Notes: generated by a model not told the origin, from the letters alone. Positions 26,617-35,868 are shown, counted from the first letter of the stretch. The stretch: DNA of 62,097 nt from an uncultured Sutterella sp. (GCA_905201055.1 CAJKMT010000003.1:1-62097), one strand, 5' to 3'. A program made the numbers and translations.

Positions 26617-27348
26617 TTATTGGTTTGCCTGACCGCCGTCGGGGATGAATACATAACCCACACCCCAAACCGTTTGCAGGAAACGCGGCTTGGAAGGATC
26701 GGGTTCAATCATCTTGCGAAGACGGGAGACCTGCACGTCAAGCGAGCGGTCAAAGGCTTCGTATTCGCGGCCGCGGGCAATTTCCATGAGCTTATCACGC
26801 GACAGAGGCTGTTTGGGGTGACGGGCAAAGGCCTTTAACACAGCAAATTCGCCGGTTGTAAGCGGCACAGGTTCGCCGTTTTTACGCAGCACTCGAGTGC
26901 CCAAATCCAGTTCGAATTCGCCGAATTTCACAACTTCGTCAGTCATTGAGGGAGCGCCCGGGGCATCGGCGACCGGACGGCGGCGAAGCACAGCATGAAT
27001 GCGTGCCAAAAGTTCACGCGGATTAAAGGGCTTCGGGATATAGTCGTCAGCACCCATCTCAAGACCCACGATGCGGTCAACATCTTCACCGCGAGCCGTG
27101 AGCATGATGATCGGCGTCATATCTTTTTGTTCGCGCAGGCGGCGCAAAATCTGAAGACCGTCTTCGCCGGGCATCATGAGGTCCAAAATCAAAGCATCAA
27201 AGCGTTCACGAAGCCATAAACGATTCATCGTGACGCCATTGTCAGCGACAAACACTTGGAAACCGTTTTCGCCTAAATAACGGCGCAGCAGATCGCGCAG
27301 GCGGGGATCATCATCAACAACAAGTAATTTGGGTGTACGTTCCGGCAT
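26617..27348 (-). CDS. OmpR-family response regulator
   Basis: A 243-residue regulator: receiver domain with the acidic pocket DDDPRLR and phospho-acceptor Asp in LILDLMMPGEDG, Lys in YIPKPFNPREL, and a winged-helix DNA-binding domain (about residues 140-238) ending in TVWGVGYVF. It is the first gene of the two-component operon and preceded by about 220 bp of AT-rich DNA. Confidence 0.9.
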   Translation of the reverse strand: MPERTPKLLVVDDDPRLRDLLRRYLGENGFQVFVADNGVTMNRLWLRERFDALILDLMMPGEDGLQILRRLREQKDMTPIIMLTARGEDVDRIVGLEMGADDYIPKPFNPRELLARIHAVLRRRPVADAPGAPSMTDEVVKFGEFELDLGTRVLRKNGEPVPLTTGEFAVLKAFARHPKQPLSRDKLMEIARGREYEAFDRSLDVQVSRLRKMIEPDPSKPRFLQTVWGVGYVFIPDGGQANQ

Positions 27349-27545
27349 AATATTTGTAACTCACTTTAAAAAATAGATTGAACAAAAGGCCTTTCTGTTA
27401 CATTTGTATTTTGAATAAATTATTTTTTTTTGTAAAGAGGAAAAACGGGCTTTTTACACTCAATTACACAATATGGACTCCGTTAAAAATTCGTTTCACC
27501 TTTTTGTTGTGAATCACCGTACTATCATGACTGTAGTAAATATAT

Positions 27546-27559
27546 GCCGACCTGTCGGC
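27546..27559 (+). promoter_or_regulatory. Perfect hairpin in the leader of the small exported protein
   Basis: GCCGAC-CT-GTCGGC is a perfect 6-bp inverted repeat ending just before the ribosome-binding site (GAGG at 27561-27564) and a T-run, 13 bases before the ATG at 27573. It could be a translation-affecting leader structure or a protein-binding site. The rest of 27349-27545 is AT-rich with no gene that I can see; promoters for both flanking genes are expected there. Confidence 0.4.
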
Positions 27560-27572
27560 AGAGGATTTTTTG

Positions 27573-28097
27573 ATGGTTAAAAGCAATGGCATTCGAATTC
27601 TTGCTGCGGTACTATGCGTCGGGGTCGCCTCCTGCGCATCCGCACATCCTTTCTATATGTCAGCGTCTCACCATCATTCACAAGACAATTACTATTCTCC
27701 GCAATCAATCGACAATATGCTTTTTCAGCCGCAGGGCTCTGATGAAAACCCAAAGCTCTGGACTGAGATGACGCCTAAAGAGCGTGCCGAGATCTGGCCC
27801 TTTTTGTCACCGAAAATGCAGCGTTATTATTGGCGAAGCATGACAGACGCCGAGCGCCGTGCGATGCGGGCAGAATTCAGTCCGTCGACTAATGAGAAAT
27901 TCCGCAAGCGCTATGCTTCTCCGATGGGCACCGCGCCCTGTGCAGAACCCTCACATCGCGCAGGATACCGTATGAGTCCGGAGGAACGCGCTAGGATGCG
28001 CGAGCAAATCCGCGAAATGCATATTGAATTTCACCGTTTCAATCGTCCGCCTTCTGTCGCATCAGAAGTGCAGCCGGAGAACTCCTCTCAGCGCTAA
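27573..28097 (+). CDS. Exported DUF3106-like protein, unknown function
   Basis: A 174-residue exported protein with a signal peptide ending at ASCASA. The mature part has tryptophan- and proline-spaced segments (WTEMTPKERAEIWPFLSPKMQRYYWRSM split over two helices) resembling the DUF3106 proteins of Burkholderiales, which have a similar 'W-x-x-L-T-P' pattern. A His-rich stretch (SASHHHSQ) follows the signal peptide. The C-terminal half is Arg/Glu-rich. It lies upstream of the response regulator in opposite orientation, so the regulator may control it, but this is only positional. Confidence 0.5.
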   Translation: MVKSNGIRILAAVLCVGVASCASAHPFYMSASHHHSQDNYYSPQSIDNMLFQPQGSDENPKLWTEMTPKERAEIWPFLSPKMQRYYWRSMTDAERRAMRAEFSPSTNEKFRKRYASPMGTAPCAEPSHRAGYRMSPEERARMREQIREMHIEFHRFNRPPSVASEVQPENSSQR

Positions 28098-28176
28098 AGC
28101 CTTTTTGAATCCTTTGTCATTTATCGGGACTGTCTTGCCGTGCTAAGATGGTCCTTTATTTTTCTGACTCTTCACA

Positions 28177-28872
28177 ATGAACGGCAAATCCATTTTATTG
28201 GCTTTCGATACCGCTACGGAATACTGCTCGGTGGCTTTGGCTGTCGGGAACAATATTTATCAGCGCACTGAAAAACTCGGCAACGGCCACTCCGAAGCGC
28301 TTTTGCCTTGGATTGATGACATGGTCAAGCAGGCGGGCACTTCTCTTCAGGCGCTCGAGGGGATTATTTTCAGTGCCGGTCCCGGATCCTTTACCGGTCT
28401 TCGAATTGCCTGCGGCGTGGCACAGGGCCTTGCTTACGGGCTCGATAAAAAAGTCCTTGCCGCCTCCACTCTGACAGCAATGGCTCATCACTGCCGTCAT
28501 CGTGCCGGCCGCATCGCCGTATTAAATGACGCACGCATGAATGAATGCTATGCGGCGATTTATGAAACGACAGAAAGCGGCTTTAAAACAGTTATGCACG
28601 AACACCTGATTAAGCCCGAGGAGGTCGGTGAGTGGATTAAAGAGAATAAGGTGCAGTTTGTTCTCGGTACCGCAATCGGCGTCTACGAAATGGACTTGTC
28701 AGTCGATCATGAATACGCCAGCCCCGAGGCTGCCTATATGATCGATTGGTATCGGGACTGCAGGACTGAGCTTAAGGATAGCTGGATTGATCCTGATAAA
28801 GCGGCGCCGCTTTATGTACGCGATCACGTGGCACTCACTATCAATGAGCGTCTTCAGGGAGAAAAACTTTGA
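28177..28872 (+). CDS. tsaB: tRNA threonylcarbamoyladenosine biosynthesis protein TsaB
   Basis: A 231-residue ASKHA-fold partner of TsaD in making t6A37 in tRNA. Seen: LLAFDTATEYCSVAL at the start and the signature AGPGSFTGLRIACGVAQGLAYG region. The length is normal. Its TGA overlaps the TTG start of rimI. Confidence 0.9.
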   Translation: MNGKSILLAFDTATEYCSVALAVGNNIYQRTEKLGNGHSEALLPWIDDMVKQAGTSLQALEGIIFSAGPGSFTGLRIACGVAQGLAYGLDKKVLAASTLTAMAHHCRHRAGRIAVLNDARMNECYAAIYETTESGFKTVMHEHLIKPEEVGEWIKENKVQFVLGTAIGVYEMDLSVDHEYASPEAAYMIDWYRDCRTELKDSWIDPDKAAPLYVRDHVALTINERLQGEKL

Positions 28873-29315
28873 CCTTGCGTTTCACCTCGGCGACAACAGC
28901 AGACATTGATGAAGTGGCGCGATTGGATGCAAGCGCCTTTGAATTTCCTTGGAGCCGCAATGATTTTGAGGGGTCGCTAAAAGCCGGTCATTCATTTTTG
29001 CTCTTAAGAGACGATAAGATACTGTTGGGGATGGCTGTTTATATGCAGATTTTTGAACAGTCCGAACTCCTCACCATTTCCGTTGATCCGAGTCATCAGG
29101 GTAAAGGCTACGGCAAACTTATTCTCAATGAGGTGATGGCAAGGCTGGCAGCCAATGGGGCAGAGTCCCTTTTTTTAGAAGTCAGAGTGAGCAATGCGCC
29201 GGCGCGCGGCCTGTATCGCAGTGCCGGTTTTGAGGAAATTTCCCGCCGAAAAGGTTACTATCCCACTCGTGACGGTCGTGAAGATGCGATCGTGATGCAA
29301 AAACTTTTAAGCTGA
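28869..29315 (+). CDS. rimI: Ribosomal protein alanine N-acetyltransferase RimI
   Basis: A 148-residue GNAT enzyme acetylating the N-terminus of ribosomal protein bS18. The acetyl-CoA loop is HQGKGYGKLIL and the C-terminal part has LEVRVSNAPARGLYRSAGF, diagnostic of RimI. The start appears to be TTG at 28869, overlapping the tsaB stop. The tsaB-rimI pair is widely conserved. Confidence 0.88.
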   Translation: MTLRFTSATTADIDEVARLDASAFEFPWSRNDFEGSLKAGHSFLLLRDDKILLGMAVYMQIFEQSELLTISVDPSHQGKGYGKLILNEVMARLAANGAESLFLEVRVSNAPARGLYRSAGFEEISRRKGYYPTRDGREDAIVMQKLLS

Positions 29316-29317
29316 TC

Positions 29318-30235
29318 ATGTCTACGTATTCTGAACAAACCGCGCGCCTTTGGATGGCGATGGACATCGGACCGCTCTGGATCGGGCGAGACGAGGATGA
29401 TCCGTTGTCGCCTGCGGCAATCAAAGCGGAAGATCGTAAGCATGAGGCAGTTCCGGTTAAAGACAACACTGCAGTCTCCTCTCAGAAGATATTTGATTTA
29501 GAGCCCGCACCGAAATCGGCGAAACCGCAGTCTCATGAACGCGCGGTCTTAACGACTCCGGAATCTCGTAAACCGAAAACCTTTGAACTTAAACCCATTC
29601 GCAAAACCTTTGCCGATCCCGGCATCGTGGAAGTCGACTCTGAACTGCTCACGCAGGCCCAGACGGCTGACTGGCGCACGCTCGAACAGTTGGTTTCTCA
29701 GTGCACGGCCTGCAAGGCTTTAAGTCAAAGCCGGCTTTCTACGGTTTTCGGCGTAGCCGAGCGCACTGCCAAAATGGTTATTGTCGGTGAGGCGCCCGGT
29801 CGTGATGAAGACCTGCAGGGTAAGCCCTTTGTCGGTAAGAGCGGTGAGCTTTTGGAAAATATTCTCAGAGCACTCGGTTTAAGACGCGGGGCCGATGTTG
29901 CCATTATCAATGTGCTTAAATGCCGTCCGCCCAACAACCGCGATCCTCACGACAATGAAATTGCCGCCTGTGCGACGTTTTTGACTCGTCAGCTTGAGCT
30001 TTTGGATCCGAAGGTCATTGTGCTGTCGGGGCGGATTGCCTCGCATGCGCTCTTAAAGACGGAGGCTTCGACCGGGAAACTTCGCGGTCAAACGCATCAC
30101 ATTGAAGTCAACGGCCGTCAGGTGCCCACGGTGGTGACATACCATCCGTCATACCTCTTGCGTTCTCCCACGGAAAAAATCTGTGCCTGGCGCGATTTCA
30201 ACTTCGCCAAAAAGCTGCTGCTTCAATTGAGTTAA
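29318..30235 (+). CDS. Family 4 uracil-DNA glycosylase
   Basis: A 305-residue protein with a low-complexity N-terminal half (about residues 1-125) and a C-terminal Fe-S uracil-DNA glycosylase domain: CTACKALS (two cluster Cys), the motif GEAPGRDEDLQGKPFVGKSG, NVLKCRPPNNRDP (another Cys) and motif B HPSYLLR. It removes uracil arising by cytosine deamination. The long N-terminal part resembles the linker region of DNA polymerase-related SPO1-type UDGs, and is variable. It is two bases after rimI. Confidence 0.88.
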   Translation: MSTYSEQTARLWMAMDIGPLWIGRDEDDPLSPAAIKAEDRKHEAVPVKDNTAVSSQKIFDLEPAPKSAKPQSHERAVLTTPESRKPKTFELKPIRKTFADPGIVEVDSELLTQAQTADWRTLEQLVSQCTACKALSQSRLSTVFGVAERTAKMVIVGEAPGRDEDLQGKPFVGKSGELLENILRALGLRRGADVAIINVLKCRPPNNRDPHDNEIAACATFLTRQLELLDPKVIVLSGRIASHALLKTEASTGKLRGQTHHIEVNGRQVPTVVTYHPSYLLRSPTEKICAWRDFNFAKKLLLQLS

Positions 30236-30242
30236 GCACCGA

Positions 30243-31562
30243 TTAATGACGTTTAGCTTCACCGATCAGGTGAGTGGAATCGTATTCTTTCTGGTTGCGA
30301 TAGTGCTTATAGATCACAAGCAGCATGGAAACCACCACAAACAAACCGAACGTAATCATGGTGGCAGGCGCACTCATGCCGAAATGAATCAAAAGTGAAT
30401 AGATGCCGAGCATCGTCAGAATAGAAAGGTTTTCATTGAAGTTCTGCACGGCAATGGACTTACCTGCGCTCATTAAGACGTAACCGCGGTGCTGAAGCAG
30501 CGCATTCATCGGAACGACAAAAAAGCCCGCGCAGATACCCACGGCAATCATAATGACGACGGCAACAGATACGGCCCAGGTGATGTAGAAACCGAAACAG
30601 TCAAAGCCGCCGGCGGGTACCATGGTTTGGTTAAAGTACGCCGAGCAGGTGACAAGCACCCCCATGATGACTCCCATCCAAAGGACCTTCAGAGAGTTTT
30701 TCAGGCTGATGAGCTGAGCGGCAAGCACGGCGCCCACGGCAATGCCGACGCTTACAACCGCCTGCAAAATAGCCCCTTCGGACAAGTTCATACCGAGAGC
30801 ATATTCAGCCCACTTTAAAACCAGGAACTGCAAAACGGCACCTGCGCCCCAAAAGAGTGTTGTGACGGAAAGGGAAATCTGACCCAGACGGTCTTTCCAC
30901 AAAATGGCACAGCTTTGGTAGAAGGTTTTGAGCGTTTCAATTGGTCTGAAGTCGGCTTTCGGATAGCGGGCACCGGTGTCGGGAATGAGAAGGTTGACAG
31001 CGGCTGCGCCCAGGTAAATCAGCACAATGATGGAAATGGCGGCTTGAGCGGGAGTGGCAATGCCCATGGCTTCAAAGGGGAAGCCTGAATGAAGAATGGC
31101 GTAACTCACTGCATCGTTGATGAGCACCCCACCCATCACAACGCCCAAGATAATGGAGGCAACGGTGAGCCCTTCAATCCAGCTGTTGGCAAGAACGAGT
31201 TTAACCGGGGGAAGAAGCTCGGTGAGAATACCGTACTTGGCAGGCGAATAGGCGGCAGCACCGATTCCCACTACGGCATAAGCCAAAAGGGGATGAGAGC
31301 CGAAGAGCATCAAAAGACAGCCGACGACTTTCAGCATATTGGTGAGAAACATCACCCGGCCCTTGGGCATGGAGTCGGCAAAAAGACCGACATAGGCCGC
31401 AAGGCAAATGTAGCTCACCACAAAAAAGAGTTTCAGAAGCGGCGTCATCCAGTCAGGAGCGTTCATCTGCGTCAGGAGCGCAATGGCCGCAATCAAAAGC
31501 GCATTGTCGGCCAGGCTCGAGAGAAACTGAGCGCACATGATGGAATAAAAACCGCGATTCAT
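30243..31562 (-). CDS. lplT: Lysophospholipid transporter LplT-like MFS protein
   Basis: A 439-residue membrane protein with about twelve helices beginning MNRGFYSIMCAQFLSSLADNALL, the LplT opening. Known role: flipping lysophospholipids into the cell for re-acylation by Aas. The Aas acyltransferase that usually accompanies lplT is not adjacent. The start at 31562 is chosen for this conserved opening; the frame runs 42 codons further back without support. Convergent with the UDG gene. Confidence 0.85.
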   Translation of the reverse strand: MNRGFYSIMCAQFLSSLADNALLIAAIALLTQMNAPDWMTPLLKLFFVVSYICLAAYVGLFADSMPKGRVMFLTNMLKVVGCLLMLFGSHPLLAYAVVGIGAAAYSPAKYGILTELLPPVKLVLANSWIEGLTVASIILGVVMGGVLINDAVSYAILHSGFPFEAMGIATPAQAAISIIVLIYLGAAAVNLLIPDTGARYPKADFRPIETLKTFYQSCAILWKDRLGQISLSVTTLFWGAGAVLQFLVLKWAEYALGMNLSEGAILQAVVSVGIAVGAVLAAQLISLKNSLKVLWMGVIMGVLVTCSAYFNQTMVPAGGFDCFGFYITWAVSVAVVIMIAVGICAGFFVVPMNALLQHRGYVLMSAGKSIAVQNFNENLSILTMLGIYSLLIHFGMSAPATMITFGLFVVVSMLLVIYKHYRNQKEYDSTHLIGEAKRH

Positions 31563-31800
31563 AATAGCTCTGCTAAATCTAAACGCAACGATTCTAGCAG
31601 AGATGCCGCAGGCTAGACTTGAGAATCCATTAGGGACATTTCCCCAGTAAACGTAACAAAACGTACACTTCGACTCAGAAGAAGACACACAACTGACCGA
31701 AGAATCCGAACGGAAAATTTTGACTTGCTGCGCTAAGATTAGACGATTGTTTTTTGTCAGAGCTTTTTGGGCTCTTTAGTAATTAGCAGAGTATTGATTT

Positions 31801-32889
31801 ATGCCACGTCCCATTGCAGCCACCATTCACATGGGGGCACTCAGACATAACTTACAACGTATGCGTGAAGCCGCTTGCGGCCGCACGCTTTGGGTCGTTG
31901 TCAAAGCCAACGCTTACGGACACGGTTTGCTTCGAGCCGCCCGTGCATTTGAAAAAGCCGATGGTTTGGCCTTAATTGATTTGTGCGACGCAGAAAAAGT
32001 CCGCCGTGACGGCTGGAGCAAACGGATTTTGCTCCTGGAAGGTTTTTTTGATGCCAGCGACATTCCTTTATTGGAAAAGTTTGATATTGAAACGATCGTT
32101 CACAATCGTCACATGATCGAATTGCTCAAAGCGCACGCACCGTACAAGTGCCTTAAGGCACACATTAAGATCAATTCAGGGATGAATCGCTTGGGTTTTC
32201 ATCCCGATGAAGAAGAAACTGTCTGCGCAGAACTTCAGCAGATTGAAGGCGTTCAGGTGATGGGTGTTGTCACTCACTTTGCCAACGCTGAGCCCACTTA
32301 TGATCAGGAAAAGCCCGCAACGGTTTCTTTGCAGTTAAATCGCATGGGGCAGATTACCCCTCTTCCCGAACACCTTTGTATGGCTAATTCCGCGGCCACC
32401 ATTTGGCACACGGAAGTCAAGGGGGATGCGGTTCGTGCCGGTGTTGCCCTTTATGGCGCAAGTCCTGACAGTCATTACAGCTCTGAAGATTTGGGAATTC
32501 GACCGGCGATGACGCTGTCAGCAAAAATTTTGGCTATCCAGAATGTGCCCGCCGGAGAAGCCATCGGCTACGGTTCCCGTTTCGTAACAAAGAGAGATTC
32601 CCGTATTGCGGTGGTGGCCTGCGGTTATGCTGACGGCTATCCGAGATCAACGCCTGACGGAACGCCCACTTACGTGGAAGGTTATATTGCGCCGATTGCA
32701 GGGGCCATCTCCATGGATATGCTCACGATTGATGTTACCGATATCCCTGAAGCGCAGCTTGGCAGTGAAGTGGAACTTTGGGGCACTCATATTCCGGTCA
32801 ACGAGGTGGCTAAGCGCTGCGGCACAATCGGCTATGAGCTTTTGTGCGCCATTGCACTGCGTGTGCCTATCGTTGAAGACGAAAACTGA
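31801..32889 (+). CDS. alr: Alanine racemase
   Basis: A 362-residue PLP enzyme that makes D-alanine for peptidoglycan. The PLP lysine is in VVVKANAYGHG and the second catalytic base, Tyr, is in ACGYADGYPRST; the SAATIWH and GAISMDMLTIDVT blocks are also standard. The 240 bp upstream hold the divergent lplT and alr promoters; I see no gene there. radA follows after 14 bases. Confidence 0.93.
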   Translation: MPRPIAATIHMGALRHNLQRMREAACGRTLWVVVKANAYGHGLLRAARAFEKADGLALIDLCDAEKVRRDGWSKRILLLEGFFDASDIPLLEKFDIETIVHNRHMIELLKAHAPYKCLKAHIKINSGMNRLGFHPDEEETVCAELQQIEGVQVMGVVTHFANAEPTYDQEKPATVSLQLNRMGQITPLPEHLCMANSAATIWHTEVKGDAVRAGVALYGASPDSHYSSEDLGIRPAMTLSAKILAIQNVPAGEAIGYGSRFVTKRDSRIAVVACGYADGYPRSTPDGTPTYVEGYIAPIAGAISMDMLTIDVTDIPEAQLGSEVELWGTHIPVNEVAKRCGTIGYELLCAIALRVPIVEDEN

Positions 32890-32903
32890 TTGAAAACGCA
32901 TTT

Positions 32904-34280
32904 ATGGCAACGAAAAAGAAAAAAGTCGAGTGGGTCTGCACGGAGTGCGGCGGAACGACCGTGAAGTGGGCGGGACGCTGTCCGCATTGCGGCGAGTGGA
33001 ATACGCTCAAAGAGTTCGTTGTAGAGTCCGGTGCTGCAGCCCGATTCGGGGATTCACGCCATAAGGGTTTGGTCAGTGCTTCCGAAGTTCTCGATCTCAA
33101 TGACGTGCAGGCTCAGGAAGTGCCGCGCATTATTACGGGGCTTCAGGAATTTGACCGCGTGATGGGCGGCGGTTTGGTCGCAGGCGGCGTCTCTCTTATC
33201 GGCGGCGATCCGGGTATCGGTAAATCGACCCTTTTGCTGCAGGTCATGCATCGGCTGGTGCATCAGGATGTACGCTGCCTTTATGTGAGCGGCGAAGAAA
33301 GCCCCGGACAGATTGCGCTTCGAGCCAAGCGTTTGGGGCTTGAGCCTCAGGGCTTGCGCCTGATGAGTGAAATTCAGCTCGAAAAAATTGAATCGACACT
33401 TTTGGCCGAAGAGCCGCAGTTTGTTGTCATTGACTCGATTCAAACGCTTTTTTCCGATCAGCTCGATTCCGCTCCGGGTTCGGTCACTCAGGTGCGGGAA
33501 TGCTCTGCCCGTTTGACCCGAATTGCCAAAAGCGCCGGCATCACACTGATTTTTGTCGGTCATGTGACAAAAGACGGTGCTTTAGCCGGTCCCCGGGTTT
33601 TAGAGCATATTGTTGATACCGTCTTATATTTTGAAGGCGACACGCACTCCAACTTCCGCTTGATCCGTGCTTTTAAGAATCGTTTCGGTGCGGTCAATGA
33701 GCTGGGTGTTTTCGCCATGACCGATCGCGGACTTAAAGGTGTTAATAATCCGAGCGCCATTTTTTTGTCTGAACATAAATCCAATGTTCCCGGCTCTGTC
33801 GTCATGGTGACACAGGAAGGGACGAGACCTCTCTTGGTTGAAATCCAGGCTCTGGTAGACGGTACGCATCTGCCATCTCCCAAACGTTTGTCGGTCGGTC
33901 TTGATCAACAACGCTTGTCAATGCTTCTGGCGGTTTTGCATCGTCATGCCGGACTGGCATGCTTTGACCAGGATGTGTTTGTCAATGCGGTGGGCGGGGT
34001 CAAAATCACGGAACCGGCAGCCGACTTGGCAGTTTTGTTAGCCATTTATTCTTCGATGAGAAATCGAGCACTGCCCGAAGGCCTGGTTGTTTTCGGAGAA
34101 GTGGGGTTGGCAGGTGAAATTCGTCCCGCGCCCAGAGGTCAGGAACGTTTAAAGGAAGCCGCCAAGCTTGGCTTTTCCAAGGCGGTGATTCCGAGAGCCA
34201 ACGCACCCAAGCAGCCGATTGAGGGCCTGGAAGTGATCGCGGTGGATCGGTTAAGCAACGCGATTGATGCCGTCTGTTAA
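32904..34280 (+). CDS. radA: DNA repair protein RadA
   Basis: A 458-residue RecA-like branch-migration ATPase. Seen: N-terminal zinc finger (CTECGGTT ... CPHCGEW), Walker A GGDPGIGKSTLL, the RadA-specific KNRFG motif in FKNRFGAVNELGVF, and a C-terminal Lon-like domain (QRLSMLLAVLHRH onward). Forms an operon with alr, a common neighbour in this order. Confidence 0.95.
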   Translation: MATKKKKVEWVCTECGGTTVKWAGRCPHCGEWNTLKEFVVESGAAARFGDSRHKGLVSASEVLDLNDVQAQEVPRIITGLQEFDRVMGGGLVAGGVSLIGGDPGIGKSTLLLQVMHRLVHQDVRCLYVSGEESPGQIALRAKRLGLEPQGLRLMSEIQLEKIESTLLAEEPQFVVIDSIQTLFSDQLDSAPGSVTQVRECSARLTRIAKSAGITLIFVGHVTKDGALAGPRVLEHIVDTVLYFEGDTHSNFRLIRAFKNRFGAVNELGVFAMTDRGLKGVNNPSAIFLSEHKSNVPGSVVMVTQEGTRPLLVEIQALVDGTHLPSPKRLSVGLDQQRLSMLLAVLHRHAGLACFDQDVFVNAVGGVKITEPAADLAVLLAIYSSMRNRALPEGLVVFGEVGLAGEIRPAPRGQERLKEAAKLGFSKAVIPRANAPKQPIEGLEVIAVDRLSNAIDAVC

Positions 34281-34312
34281 AGAAAGAATTTAATAAGTGG
34301 AGAAATGAAGAA

Positions 34313-35203
34313 ATGAAAATTACGAAGATTTTGGCCGCTGAGGCCTCTCCCGCCAAAGCGATTTTAGATCGTGCCCGCCATTTGACTCTTACGAGTGCTG
34401 AGCGTGCCGATCTTCCGGCAGAGGTCACTGTCGGCGAAGACTCTGTGGAAACGGCTGTTGCCCAAAAACGCCCGCTTGAAGTCGGAGACGTTTTGTTGGA
34501 TGATGGCGGTCATTTTTATGTGGTCGACGCGGCTCCTGAAGCCGTAATGCTGATTAAGGGCGAAGAGGATTTTGCCTCTGAAGTAGCCGTTGCTCTTTTA
34601 AATCGCGGTGTGCGTGTGGCTCAAATGGATGAAGGTTTTGCCATCGTTAAGGATGACGAACTTGTTCATATGCTCACTGATGCCGGGGTTGAACTTGAAG
34701 AAGCTCATTTGCCCTTTGATCCCATTAAACTGCCCAAGCGCCACGAAGGATGCTGCTGCGGACACCATCATCATGAACACGGTGAGGGTTGCGGTTGCGG
34801 ACATCATCATGATCACGAGCATGGTGAAGGCTGCGGCTGTGGCGGCGACCACCATCACCACCATCACCATGAAGAAGGCGAATGCTGCTGCGGCGGACAT
34901 CACCACGATCATGAACACGGTGAAGGCTGCGGTTGCGGAGGCGACCACCATCACCACCATCACCATGAAGAAGGTGAATGCTGCTGCGGCGGACATCATC
35001 ATGATCATGAACATGGTGACGACTGCGGCTGTGGCGGTGAACACCATCACCACCATCACCATGAAGAAGGTGAATGCTGCTGTGGCGGACACCACGATCA
35101 CGAGCATGGTGAAGAGTGCGGCTGCGGTGATGAACACCACCATCACCAGCATCAGCACCACTATCATCACGAAGATGCGCAGTGCGGCTGCCAAAAAAAA
35201 TAA
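34313..35203 (+). CDS. UreE-like metallochaperone with expanded His/Cys/Gly tail
   Basis: A 296-residue protein. Residues 1-145 match the UreE nickel chaperone layout: RARHLTLTSAERADL, the VGDVLLDDGGHFYVV strand pair, and the C-terminal ferredoxin-like part ending LPFDPIKLP. The conserved nickel-binding His of UreE (in LGNRH) is not kept; the segment reads LNRGVRV. Residues about 150-296 are almost only His, Cys, Gly, Glu and Asp, built from a 32-residue repeat. No urease or hydrogenase gene is in the window. Metal storage or nickel/zinc/copper delivery is inference. The body could be a diverged paralogue with a buffering role. Confidence 0.7.
   Translation: MKITKILAAEASPAKAILDRARHLTLTSAERADLPAEVTVGEDSVETAVAQKRPLEVGDVLLDDGGHFYVVDAAPEAVMLIKGEEDFASEVAVALLNRGVRVAQMDEGFAIVKDDELVHMLTDAGVELEEAHLPFDPIKLPKRHEGCCCGHHHHEHGEGCGCGHHHDHEHGEGCGCGGDHHHHHHHEEGECCCGGHHHDHEHGEGCGCGGDHHHHHHHEEGECCCGGHHHDHEHGDDCGCGGEHHHHHHHEEGECCCGGHHDHEHGEECGCGDEHHHHQHQHHYHHEDAQCGCQKK
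34847..35131 (+). repeat. 96-bp tandem repeat encoding a His/Cys/Gly-rich 32-residue unit
   Basis: Units start at 34847, 34943 and 35039 (exactly 96 bp apart, 93 bp for the last) with near-identical sequence; each codes a run of seven His, EEGECCCGG, HHHDHEHG and a CGCGG segment. Partial units flank it on both sides. Tandem DNA identity suggests recent expansion and possible length variation between strains. Confidence 0.85.
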
Positions 35204-35220
35204 GACTGAATAACCTCTTT

Positions 35221-35246
35221 GGCGGGCTTTGAGTCCGCCTTTTGTT
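35221..35246 (+). terminator. Terminator after the UreE-like gene
   Basis: Stem GGCGG / CCGCC with loop GCTTTGAGT, followed by TTTTG. It ends four bases before the ybaK start codon, so the next gene begins directly behind the terminator. Confidence 0.6.
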
Positions 35247-35249
35247 GTC

Positions 35250-35714
35250 ATGAGTATTGAAAACGTCAAAGCCTATTTAAGCGAAAAGGGACTTCTTGAA
35301 AGTTATATTGAATTACCGGGATCGACTGCAACAGTGGAACTGGCGGCTCAGCAGCTCGGCTGTGAACCTGATCGAATTGCCAAGTCCCTGGCAATTAAAC
35401 TGAAAAGCGGCAGGCGCTTGGTGATTGTGGTCTCGGGTCAGTCTCGTCTTGATAATTCAAAATTTAAAAAGCTTTTTAAAGAAACCTCGCACTTTTGTCC
35501 TGCCGAAGAGCTTGAAGAGCTTTTCGGTCACCCCATGGGCGGCGTTTGTCCTTTTGCATTAAATGAAGGGGTAGAGGTTTTCTTGGACAACAGTCTTAAG
35601 AAATATGATGTGGTCTATCCGGCAGCCGGTTCTCCCAATAATGCGGTCAGAATTACTCCCGATTATTTGCAGCAAATGCTGCAGGCAGAATGGCTTGATG
35701 TGACAAAGCTTTAA
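35250..35714 (+). CDS. YbaK/ProX-type aminoacyl-tRNA deacylase
   Basis: A 154-residue single-domain editing protein that hydrolyses mischarged aminoacyl-tRNAs in trans. Seen: SIENVKAYLSEKG, the AQQLGCEPDRIAKSLAIKL core with the conserved Lys, and MGGVCPFALNEGVEVFLD in the C-terminal half. The closest family is the ProX/YbaK group (COG2606). The start at 35250 gives the normal family length; no ribosome-binding site is obvious behind the terminator. Confidence 0.8.
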   Translation: MSIENVKAYLSEKGLLESYIELPGSTATVELAAQQLGCEPDRIAKSLAIKLKSGRRLVIVVSGQSRLDNSKFKKLFKETSHFCPAEELEELFGHPMGGVCPFALNEGVEVFLDNSLKKYDVVYPAAGSPNNAVRITPDYLQQMLQAEWLDVTKL

Positions 35715-35772
35715 TTCTCAGGATTAATTTTCTGAGCTCAAAGCCATTTTCATGTACAATCACTGCCTGCGT

Positions 35773-35861
35773 GCGGGGATGGCGAAATTGGTAGACGCAC
35801 CAGGTTTAGGTCCTGACGCCACTTAAACGGCGTGTCGGTTCGAGTCCGATTCCCCGCACCA
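35773..35861 (+). tRNA. tRNA-Leu (anticodon UAG)
   Basis: The acceptor stem GCGGGGA pairs with TCCCCGC, discriminator A and encoded CCA follow (35858-35861). The anticodon loop is TTTAGGT (anticodon TAG), and there is a long variable arm as in class II tRNAs; GGTTCGAGTCC is the T arm. TACAAT at 35755-35760 is a good -10. The 3' end is the phage integration site, so the last ~20 bases are the attL core that keeps the gene intact. Confidence 0.95.
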
Positions 35862-35868
35862 ATCTAAC

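Noticed and set aside
31563..31800. Strong sigma70 promoter for alr
   Set aside because: TTGACT near 31721 has no -10 at a normal distance; spacing to TAAGAT is too short, so no specific site is called.
34847..35131. CRISPR-like array from regularly spaced repeats
   Set aside because: The repeats are in frame, 96 bp apart with no unique spacers, and code for a His/Cys-rich protein tail.
34313..35203. SlyD-type peptidyl-prolyl isomerase with metal tail
   Set aside because: There is no FKBP-like sequence before the tail; the N-terminal part matches UreE layout instead.
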